A stretch of DNA of 64,000 bases from Schizochytrium sp. CCTCC M209059. Lineage: Eukaryota; Sar; Bigyra; Thraustochytrida; Thraustochytriidae. The notes below the pieces were generated by a model. It worked only from the letters and a program-made list of their open reading frames with translations. It ran no database searches and was not told the DNA's origin. Location of the stretch: assembly GCA_000818945.1 (NCBI GenBank), contig KN805435.1:118444-182443 (forward strand), written 5' to 3'. The position numbers and the translations under genes are program-made. This document shows, in pieces, positions 49,217 through 57,800 of the stretch. Position 1 is the stretch's first letter. The number at the start of each line of letters is the position of its first letter.

Positions 49217-50389
49217 CTACTCATCCCGTGTCTGAAACTCTGCGAGAGATATACGGTGGTGAGATTTATCCTTGGTGAATTGCTTGACGAGCGCCAGGCG
49301 CGCATTGATGGCTTCCTGCTGCGTTGTAGCGCCCAAGATCGAGTCAAGCTGATTCTCATCGAGTAAACGGAGCGCAATGAGTGACGCTTGACCCGTGGGA
49401 AGCTTGACGCGAGAAGGAAGATCCGGTGCCTTGGAGTTGAAAAGAAGCACTCCAACTGTGCCCCGATGCGTAATGAGTTCCTCAGGAGTGCCTTCTGGCA
49501 AACTCTGTTGCGGTATTTCAAGCGACATGCACCCCTCAAGTCGCCGAAAAAGAGGAAGGAACTCTCGTCCTTGCGCCGCCAAATTCTGCGCAATGTGGTC
49601 GACAAGTAGTGCTTCCCACGTGAACACCCAATCACTCTCAGTAAAACGCTCCAGCGAGTCCTCTTCGTCCACAAACTCGCCATAAACTTCATATCCGAAC
49701 CCAAGATTACGGTCGACGCCTTCACGGTTGCTCCCGCCTCCATCCCGAGCTCTTGCCCCTGCACCAGCACCAGCACCAGCACCATCGTCGTCGTCGTAGT
49801 CGCGATCGTCATCGATGTCGTCACCGTTCCCGATAACACCTCGGTAGTTTCCGCTCCTTGGCGGGGCGCAAGGGTCGCTGAGGCCGTCCGAAATGATGAG
49901 CGCCGAAGCGCGGGGACCGTTGAGCAGACATCGATGCGCCTGATGGTCGCTGGGCCACGAGGCCGCACCAAAGTACGTCGGGCTCACCAGCTTGGCCATG
50001 ACATTCTGCAAGAGCTGATAGCCCCCCTTTTTCTCCATTTTGCGGTACATTTTGTCCTTGGCTGCGAGGACCTCGTCCCGGAGCGCCTCATACTCGCGGA
50101 TGATCCTGGCATCTTCGTCTTCATCTCCGTCATCTGCGTTGCCATCCACAAAGTCCCCCCTCCTCGCGAGCCTCGCCTCTCGTTCTTCTTGGGAACCCAC
50201 AAAGGTAAGCTCGTTGCTCGCGTCGCTTTCGGCGTACGCGGCATTGTTGTTGTTGTTGTTGTAGTCGTCGTCCTCCTCCTCGTCGTGGTCGTGATCGTGG
50301 TCTGCGCCATGATACGCCCCCAGCGCGCGCGCGTCTCCGGCGCGAGGTCCGCGACCCAGGTCGTCCGGGTGGCTCGCGCAGCCTCCCAT
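49217..50389 (-). CDS. SUFU-domain-like protein with N-terminal MGGC acylation motif
   Basis: The 390-residue product starts MGGCASHPDD: Gly2 fits N-myristoylation and Cys4 fits palmitoylation, predicting membrane association. After an acidic/His/Asn low-complexity region (about residues 30-50), a helical part follows. Then comes ALIISDGLSDP, an Asp/Ala-rich insertion, GFGYEVYGEF, a Trp-containing helix, and LFNSKAPDLPSRVKLPTGQASLIALRLLDENQL. The order (GLS..P / GxGxE / LP.G.....L.LL...EL) matches suppressor-of-fused-like domains, known from animals and many bacteria. I recognise the fold pattern, not a precise function. The ATG at 50389 is chosen because it gives the MGGC start; an upstream in-frame ATG exists at 50599 but adds a basic low-complexity extension. 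Confidence 0.6.
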   Translation of the reverse strand: MGGCASHPDDLGRGPRAGDARALGAYHGADHDHDHDEEEDDDYNNNNNNAAYAESDASNELTFVGSQEEREARLARRGDFVDGNADDGDEDEDARIIREYEALRDEVLAAKDKMYRKMEKKGGYQLLQNVMAKLVSPTYFGAASWPSDHQAHRCLLNGPRASALIISDGLSDPCAPPRSGNYRGVIGNGDDIDDDRDYDDDDGAGAGAGAGARARDGGGSNREGVDRNLGFGYEVYGEFVDEEDSLERFTESDWVFTWEALLVDHIAQNLAAQGREFLPLFRRLEGCMSLEIPQQSLPEGTPEELITHRGTVGVLLFNSKAPDLPSRVKLPTGQASLIALRLLDENQLDSILGATTQQEAINARLALVKQFTKDKSHHRISLAEFQTRDE

Positions 50390-50760
50390 GCTGACCCTCC
50401 TCCCCGCGACGGGCTCGCCCGCCTCTCCCGCGCGCGGCGCGCGACAGGGCCTCTCCTGACCGCGCGCCCCGCTCCGCGTCAAGTTCTGCGCGCGGAATTC
50501 GGCCTCGCGGCGCTGGGCTGCGAGCGGGATTTGGGGTCTTTCGGTAAACGATCGGGTGCCCCTGCTTGTCGCCATGGTCGCTGTCGCCGAGAGATCCAAG
50601 ATCGATCGAGCTCCGCGTCCTTCGCCTCACGCTCGCTCTCACGGACAACAGGGCCTGCGAGGCCAGGTTGTTCGGGGTTCTATGACGCAGCGTCGGCGTG
50701 CATTTGGTTCATGGCGATGCCAAAACACTTTTCAGGTTGGGAAGCTGCCTCGGCCGTGCA

Positions 50761-50809
<49 letters not shown>

Positions 50810-51564
50810 GCGTCTTGGCAATCACTCTCCGGAGAAGAAGACTGTGTTGCCATTTATTTCCTTTGGTCAGCGCGTCTTCGTGACAAGGACTCTGATCAGT
50901 ATGACCACGAACGGACTCCCTCCCGACCTCTGCGGAGAGCGTCGCCGTTGGCGAGATTCGCTGCAACTGGCTGGCTGGTGCAGCTGTTCGCCGACCATGG
51001 CGATGCGTCACGCAAGAAACATCATCATCATCATCATCCCTGTGAGAGAAGAAGCTGGTCTGGTCCTAACCAACAGGCCCCAAAGAAGAGAGCTAGGGCT
51101 TTGCGCTTTGCAATGATCAATCCATCGTTCACAGTAAATCGATCAGAAAACGTGTTTCCAGCACTCTTAGCATCGGATCGGTCAATCGACCGATCGAGCA
51201 ATCGAGCAGCGGCCACTGCGGCTGCATCTAGCGAGGTTCCAGAAGTGCATGCTCACCGGCCGACTGGGCTGGGCCAATTTTTGGCCCAACTTACCTTCCA
51301 CGCCGGGCCCGGGTCTACTAGTACTAGTAGTACTTCGCACTGCACTGCTTGCTGCTATACCGCTCTTTGGCCCAAGTCAACACCTTGGCTACCTGGGAAC
51401 AGCTTGGCCTGTGAGGTACACCCAGCGGACCTCAAGGATGCGCAAGAGCTTGCAAATCAGACCCGGAACGCGCAGAGGACCCAGGCACGGTGAGCCGCAC
51501 AAAGTAGCACTACGCCCCTGGCAGCTGTGAAGCGGACGTGCATGGGCCTGGCCTTGGCCGTAAC
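50390..51564. other. Divergent intergenic region with (CAG)15
   Basis: Spacer between the SUFU-like gene (-) and the first carbonic anhydrase (+). It contains (CAG)15 at 50763-50807, a cat repeat near 51020-51040 and a cgatcgatc-like stretch near 51180-51200. Long open plus-strand frames here are low-complexity and I do not call a gene. Confidence 0.5.
50763..50807. repeat. (CAG)15 microsatellite
   Basis: Fifteen uninterrupted CAG triplets in intergenic DNA. Frames across it read poly-Gln, poly-Ala or poly-Ser and are shadows. Confidence 0.95.
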
Positions 51565-52299
51565 ATGAGCGCGACACCGCTTGGTCATGAATCAAAGAAT
51601 AAGATCGCTCCGGGGGGAGCTCGACAATCACCCATTGGCATTTGCTCGACAGGATGCGAGGATCTCACAAGCGAGAAAAACCCTCGCCCCACGCTCGCCA
51701 TCAAGGTGCATGCCGTAAAGGGCTTGGTCAGCTTCAACAACAGCACTCAAAACGTCTCGGTCAAGGTGGGCTCAGGCAATAGCGCCGTCTTCAATGGCAC
51801 GAGATTCCAGCTCAAAGAGTTGCACTTTCATGCGCCCAGCGAGCACACGCTGGACGGCGTTCAACACGACTTGGAGCTGCATCTCGTACACTTTGCGGCG
51901 GACTCGAGTAAGCTCGTCTATGCCATCTTCTTTGACGTTTCCGAAAATCAAGAGAACTCCTTTTTGCAGTCGCTCTTCGCCCAACCTCTCCCTGCGGCGC
52001 CCCAAACGCAGGCCGTTCCGAGGCCGCTGGTCTTGCCGAAATTGTTTTGCGAGAACCTCGAGCCCGTCTATGTCTACCCAGGCTCGCTGACGACGGCACC
52101 CTATTCTGAAGACGTCACCTGGTGCGTCTCCAGCCGCGTGCGCACTGTTTCCGCCTCGCAGCTCGCTCGTTTCCGAGTTTCCGTCCCAAGCGACAACAAC
52201 CGCGACCTCCAGGATCTTTCCGGCCGCGAGGTATCGCGCTCCATCTGCGCAGTTCACGCGTCTTCGTCCCAGCCCGGGCCCTGCTGCGCCATTTCCTGA
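51565..52299 (+). CDS. Alpha-carbonic anhydrase with C-terminal CaaX box, copy 1
   Basis: Catalyses hydration of carbon dioxide. The 244-residue product contains QSPIGI near the start, the zinc ligands in LHFHAPSEH and ELHLVH (two His plus one), the SEH Glu of the hydrogen-bond network, and GSLTTAPYSEDVTWCV with the conserved Thr-Thr. At the proton-shuttle position (human His64) it has Gln (STQNVSV). There is no signal peptide and the usual N-terminal W-Y...GP..W segment is missing. The C-terminus is GPCCAIS: a CaaX box with Ser last, which favours farnesylation, preceded by a possible palmitoylated Cys. The first ATG in frame is 51565. It forms a tandem pair with the gene at 53090. If an unseen upstream exon encodes a signal peptide, the CaaX reading would be void. 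Confidence 0.85.
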   Translation: MSATPLGHESKNKIAPGGARQSPIGICSTGCEDLTSEKNPRPTLAIKVHAVKGLVSFNNSTQNVSVKVGSGNSAVFNGTRFQLKELHFHAPSEHTLDGVQHDLELHLVHFAADSSKLVYAIFFDVSENQENSFLQSLFAQPLPAAPQTQAVPRPLVLPKLFCENLEPVYVYPGSLTTAPYSEDVTWCVSSRVRTVSASQLARFRVSVPSDNNRDLQDLSGREVSRSICAVHASSSQPGPCCAIS

Positions 52300-53089
52300 A
52301 AGAAATGCAACGACAGTAAAAGGTCTCGTTGCCTCGGAGTCAAGCTATCGTGAAGAAGCCTTCGGCCTCAGGCTTTGTGAAGAAGCCTTCCTTCTTTGCA
52401 AAGGCTTGGCTGGGGTGGCGCGGCGCACTTTGCGTCATAAAGTGCAAAGACCGTGTCCCGGGCGGCGGCGCGTACCTCGTTTGCGCGCCTGCAAACACCC
52501 AAACCCGGGGGCGCGCCCGCGAATGCGGTCCCGTTGGGTTCCAAAAGGTCCAGAGTGGCTGGGCGAGCGTCTGCACGTGCGGCCGTTCAGCAGCGGCTGT
52601 GGCAGCGAGTCGTACCTTCACTTGCCGTCACAGGAGACGGTGATCGTGATCGCAGCTCAGCCGGCACTGACGAAAGCCACGCGCACAGTCACACACCCGT
52701 ATTGAAAGCAAGTGTAAAAAACAATGAGATCGAAGATGTAGTTGGCCTATATACCATATCAAAGGCGGTAGTAAGTATACCAAAAGCTTCTTGCCGCAAC
52801 CGCAGTCGGCCCACGGCGTCGAAGGTATGTGTCATGGCGTAAGCCCGGATCGAGCCAACGGCATACGTAATGAAAACGTATACGTACGTTCAGGGGCAGC
52901 AGCCGAGCCGAGCAGAGCCGAGCCAGACCATCATCAAGGCAATGCCTTCACAAGGCAAAGCCAGCCCAAAGTATAGCCAAGCCAGATAAGAGCAAAACCA
53001 TAAAGCAAAAGCACAAAGCCAAGCTAAGCAAGCAAGCAAGCAAGAAGCAAGCAAGCAAGCAAGAAGCAAGCAAGCAAGGATTGCAGAGG
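52300..53089. other. Spacer between the two carbonic anhydrase genes
   Basis: 790 bases. Near 52350-52390 the word gtgaagaagccttc occurs twice, around a short inverted repeat (aagcct...aggctt) that could form a hairpin in the 3' UTR of copy 1. (aagc)n with aagaagc interruptions runs from about 53024 to 53078, immediately before the second gene. No additional gene. Confidence 0.55.
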
Positions 53090-53893
53090 ATGGAGGTGGT
53101 TGCAGCACAACCTAACTTGACGGCGAATCTGCTGGGAACACGGACAGCTGATGCTGCGAGAGCCTCGACTCGAAAGGGACAGCGGCAATCGCCTGTAAAT
53201 ATTGTCACCGGGCTGTCGGGGAATGGTGAAACGCAACTCGACGGCAAGGTCGACTTCGAGCTCGATGTCGTCCCGGTCAAGGGAATGCTTGACTTTAGCG
53301 ATAGCTCACACAACATCACTGTAAAGGTGCCGCCGGGAAACACGGCCGCGCACGAAAACAAACAGTATGAGCTCGTCGAGCTTCACTTTCACTCCCCGAG
53401 CGAGCACACGCTAAACGGTGTTCACCATGACCTCGAGCTTCATCTTGTACACCAGGCAGAAGACTCGAGCAAGTTGGTTTTTGCAGTATTCTTCCACGCC
53501 GATGCGCGCGAGGATGAATTTCTCAAAGCTCTCTTCAGGAGTCGTCTTCCCAAGCAGCATCACTCACACATGGCGACGCGGAACGTAGATCTACCCAAGC
53601 TTTTTTGCAAGGATAAGGAGCCAATCTTCACGTACGCTGGCTCGCTCACCACGCCTCCGTATTCTGAAGATGTCACCTGGTGTGTGTCGTCACGTGTGCG
53701 TTCTGCATCTGCATCGCAACTCTCTCGTTTTCGCAGTTCTGTTCCTCTCAACAACAATCGAGAAATCCAAAAGCTTAAAGGTCGCCAAGTTGTACGCTCC
53801 GTTTGTGCTGTAAAGTGCAATCATGAGTCTACATCGGAGCCCCGCTCCTCCGTCGCCTCAATGAGCGCAGGCTCGTGCTGCACTATCAGCTAG
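53090..53893 (+). CDS. Alpha-carbonic anhydrase with C-terminal CaaX box, copy 2
   Basis: The 267-residue product has QSPVNI, LHFHSPSEH and ELHLVH for the three zinc-binding His and the network Glu, and GSLTTPPYSEDVTWCV. Unlike copy 1 it keeps a His at the proton-shuttle position (SSHNITV), so it should be the faster enzyme. It also lacks a signal peptide and the N-terminal W-Y...GP..W part. It ends GSCCTIS, again a CaaX box with Ser last and a Cys before it. The two copies share the same order of motifs and the same tail, and arose by tandem duplication. ATG at 53090; the frame is open three codons further without ATG. Confidence 0.85.
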   Translation: MEVVAAQPNLTANLLGTRTADAARASTRKGQRQSPVNIVTGLSGNGETQLDGKVDFELDVVPVKGMLDFSDSSHNITVKVPPGNTAAHENKQYELVELHFHSPSEHTLNGVHHDLELHLVHQAEDSSKLVFAVFFHADAREDEFLKALFRSRLPKQHHSHMATRNVDLPKLFCKDKEPIFTYAGSLTTPPYSEDVTWCVSSRVRSASASQLSRFRSSVPLNNNREIQKLKGRQVVRSVCAVKCNHESTSEPRSSVASMSAGSCCTIS

Positions 53894-54160
53894 TCTTTGG
53901 GACAAGCTGCGCATTCTCGCCTTGTCATTCCGTCAACCTGTAATCATAAGTTGTTTCTACCCCTGGAATACCTCACCATCACAAAAATAATTTCCCTTTT
54001 CATCGCGTTCGAGTGACCTTGCTTGCAGTAATCGTTGCAGCTTCTTTTCTTGTCTTTCTTTGCTCCTCTTCTCGACTAACCAAGTCTGGGGCCTGCCGTC
54101 GAGCGTCGGCCTCTTTCGCCCAAAGCTTGCTTACTGCAGAATCCTAAAAGCACGTGCAGC

Positions 54161-54772
54161 ATGCTCGTGGGTCCCACTCTTGAGGGCCTGCGACGCGCGC
54201 TGCAGCCAGGGCCGCGCCGCGAGGCGCCAAGATCAGGCTCTGCCTCTCTACAGGCGCGAGCGAAAGAGCGCGTAGACGCCGCAGAGAAGCAGACCAAGGT
54301 CATCGTAGCTGCAGAGGCCGCTGCCGCCGCCGCCGCAGACCGTGTGGCGACGAACTTGGAGCGCGTCGAGCGCGCAGAGACGAGACTGCACGCCGAGCTG
54401 GAGGATATCTACGTCATCCACAAGCAGGTCGCGCAAGTTTTTGAGCAGGCGAAGCGAATTCGGAACGAGTCCCTCCAGGTTGAGGCATTTCTCGACGACT
54501 TTATCGAGCGCAAAAGTCGGCTTCGCGAGCAAGCGGCAATGGATGCTGCAAGTCTTGCTCAACAAGGACGGCCCAAGGCCGCTGAAAAACAGCCTCGACC
54601 TGGTCCAAGTCTTGGGCATTTGGCTCTCGATATGGGTCAGAATGATCGAGCCCGCCTCGAAGACTTTTTGCGCGACGAGGAAAGCGATGATAGCGACGAG
54701 GAAAGCGATGATAGCGACGACTCGAAAAGCGATGGCAATGATGGGGAGGCCGAGGCACTGGACATAAAGTAG
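54161..54772 (+). CDS. Coiled-coil protein with acidic Ser-rich tail, unknown function
   Basis: The 203-residue product is not recognised. After a short basic N-terminus, residues about 30-130 form one long helix with heptads and an Ala run (AAEAAAAAAAD). The last 35 residues are acidic and Ser-rich, repeating DSDEESDD, a good casein-kinase-2 target and perhaps a nuclear or chaperone-binding tail. It is probably a subunit of a helical complex. ATG at 54161. It converges with the M16 protease gene (121 bases between stops). Confidence 0.7.
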   Translation: MLVGPTLEGLRRALQPGPRREAPRSGSASLQARAKERVDAAEKQTKVIVAAEAAAAAAADRVATNLERVERAETRLHAELEDIYVIHKQVAQVFEQAKRIRNESLQVEAFLDDFIERKSRLREQAAMDAASLAQQGRPKAAEKQPRPGPSLGHLALDMGQNDRARLEDFLRDEESDDSDEESDDSDDSKSDGNDGEAEALDIK

Positions 54773-54893
54773 AATCGTCCTCTTTTCCTTCCAAACTGAC
54801 TGTATCAACAAACAACAAAGAACATAATTCGATCATGAGTACCACATCTAATACACAGAATCAAAAGGGTCGATGCGATAGACCCGATTATCG

Positions 54894-57800
54894 TCACATG
54901 ACCACGCAAGGCTTCCCGGCACGCGTGGGGCGTGTTTTATCTGCGGTGTCGCCACCTCCACTGCGTCGGCTGCTTCCACCGTTTGCCTGTTTCTTCTTTT
55001 TTGAAGTCTGGCTTTGATTTTGTTTCCGCTTATCCTGAGCCTCGATCGGAGGAATGCAGGCGCGAGTGAGAGATGGCACGCAGGAAGCCGTGCTTTTGTA
55101 AATAAAATCAGAGTCGATCATGGAAATGTACTTGCTGCGCGCCATGATCTCCTCCACACAATCCTTTTCGTATCCCACACCAAAGACGAGTACGGAAATG
55201 CGGCGGCGGTGCGGCGAGCTTGGAAGCAACCAATGTGCAAACGCCGCAAGCACACTCTTGCGCGACAATGAATGTCGGAGGTACTCGATTTCCTGAACAT
55301 TCGACTTCCATTCAAAGGTCGCGGGCGAACGAAAGGGCTGCAGGCTGATGGCTTCCCAGAGGCGATCGGCTTGTTGTCGGATACTACGTTCCTCTTCCAA
55401 CTTTGAACGCGCGAGTGCGCATACATTTTTATGAAAATCCTCAATGTCCATCTCCGCCAGCCCCTTGTAAAAATCTGCGAGAAAATCGTCGACATACATG
55501 GCAATCTCGGGCGGCGTGAACTTGTTTGATGTCACCTCAACAAGCATGCCCAACACGCCGCGCACCGATACCACAGAAGCTTGCACCATGTAGCCAAGTT
55601 GCAGCTGCGTGCGCAGCACTGCAAAAATTGGCTCCTTGATGAGCAGCTCAATGACTTCAGCCAAGAGCCGCACTTCCAAGGTGTCTGGTCCAAGCTGAAA
55701 GTACAGGTCCGCCGAATGTCCTACAAACTCGATCGCTTCCAGAGGATGAACCAGACCCGTGACAGCGCTCCATACATCGCTCTTGTTTGGGTTCACACGA
55801 GCCACGGGGACCTCTAGCGCACTTACCTCGGGCAAATTGGTCTCTGGCAGACCCTTGTGCGAAAACGATTCAAGGTGCTTGGCCAGGATACGATACGACT
55901 CCTCTGCCATAGAGGCGTCCACGTTACCTGACACACAAGCGTCCACATTTGATCGTCGCAAAAGTAACGCGGCAAAGTCTGCGACTTCCGAGAACTTTAC
56001 AAGCATGGTCGCTTTCAACAAAGTCTCCGGTCGCCAGGAACCATTGACGAGGACTTTATACATGGCTGACGACACCGGACCTTCGCTCGTGAAATGAGAC
56101 GCCTCGTTCTCGTACGTTTGCAAGAGATGCGCACGCTGCGCGTGACAGACGGCTCTGGGGATCAGCCCAAACAATGGTTCCATGTCCTCTGATGCCTCGT
56201 CACCTTCACCTTGAAGTCCGTATTTGCGTGACATGGCTGCGATGGACGCCAGCATGGCAAAGACCGTGTCCAGCAAAGAAATAATGCGATCAGTAATGCC
56301 CGACAAATTGAGGTAGAGTCCCTCGTCGTTTGAGCTAATGGAAACATCTAAGCCAGCGAGCGAGGCTAGAAAGGACTCATTCACGACAGCTTCGGTCCAC
56401 AACTGGGCCAGGAGATCGGCCAGCACAACAAATACTGGTTGCGCACTCAACAATGGGCAAACCAGACGCACGTTGATCTCTGTACGGGGGACCCGTGTTG
56501 CAGTGTTCGACGAGTACCACACTCGCAGTCCGGACATGAATCCGCCGCCTTGCGGGCCACTTTCATCAAGATGAACACGGACCAGTGCCGGGGCGACCGA
56601 TGCCAAATGGGCCTCGTCGAGACTTGGAAAACCCGACCAGATGTCTTCTATCATGCTCTCTGCAATCTTGTCTTGCGCCGCGGCTGACAAAGAAGAAGAG
56701 GTCATGCCCGGCACAAAGGCGTGCAAAGGTCCGCGGCGTCGACCAAAACCCGCAAAGGCAGCGAACCTTTGCCCTCTGCGCGAGGTTGACGTCATTTCAG
56801 TTATTGATGAAGCGGTTCCCACGATTCGTAGCTCGAGACCCGGCGTGTCCACTTCAACCCGCTTTTGGCCTGCTGCCCAACCGTCGCCAAGTAGCTGATG
56901 CCAGGCCAAGAGACCGCTGCCGTAATCGACCAAGATTCTCATACGCGTAACGTCATAATATATCACAGTGCCCCGTTGTGTCTCTGGTTTTTCCTCAACC
57001 GGTCCGCGCAAAAGTTCCGACTCGGTGAGCACAATTCGTGGATTTGAAATGCCATCGACCAGCAGATTGTTCCATGTCAATTCATCGCGCAGCTTCGCAC
57101 TCACGTGTCGCCGCACGGGCTTGCATTCGGAAATGACAACTTGCGTTCCCAACAGCAAAGCCTGCTCGTCTTCGTTCATCTTGAGGCGTTCTAAAGCACC
57201 CAGCAGGGAAAAGTCGTTGGGAATAAAGGGATTGCGTTCGGGCAATTGCAGAAAACTGGCGCGAACAGCGGTGCGATCCATGACAAACCCGCGCTCGAGC
57301 TGGTCATCGAACATTTCCCTCAAGGGGGGTTTGGAATTTTCGACCTGTCCTTCGTCGAGATCGAAGTTGCTTGGTTCCGTTGTGTTTTCGTTTTTTGGAG
57401 CGCCTTTCTTTTCTCCGTCATTCTCGTCGGAATCAAAAACATGAACAATCGTCTGCGAACCATCGAGCAGGGTGTTCCAAAGGTCAATTATGTCTTGGCG
57501 CAAAAAGCGAGCCCAATAACGGGTTTGCGTGTATTGATCAATGCGTACGATGACGTCTGAATTGTACACCCTGCGAAGAGGCGCTGTGCGGCTTTCCATT
57601 CGAGGAGACAGAACTTTTCGCTCCGGACCCCACAGACTGCTTTGCAAGTCGACGCGAGCAAGTTCGGGACGCAGGTGGTTCAGAATCGTCTCAACTTGGT
57701 CTGGATCCCACTCGAGCCGCGACGACGAGTCGAGGAGCCAATCGGTATCCAGACCATTCTGTTGCAGCATACGTACGCTGAGCTCCTCTGCGACGTCAGC

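Noticed and set aside
49934..51493. A 519-codon plus-strand frame antisense to the SUFU-like gene and running through the (CAG)15 tract
   Set aside because: Antisense to a better-supported gene for its first half, and Ala-, His- and Arg-rich low-complexity for the rest; no ATG-supported domain.
53024..53078. (aagc)n stretch before carbonic anhydrase copy 2 as a coding N-terminus
   Set aside because: Simple repeat with no ATG in the gene's frame; more likely leader.
54840..54900. Overlap between the coiled-coil gene and the M16 gene
   Set aside because: The stops are at 54772 and 54894, so they do not overlap; the small frames between them have no support.
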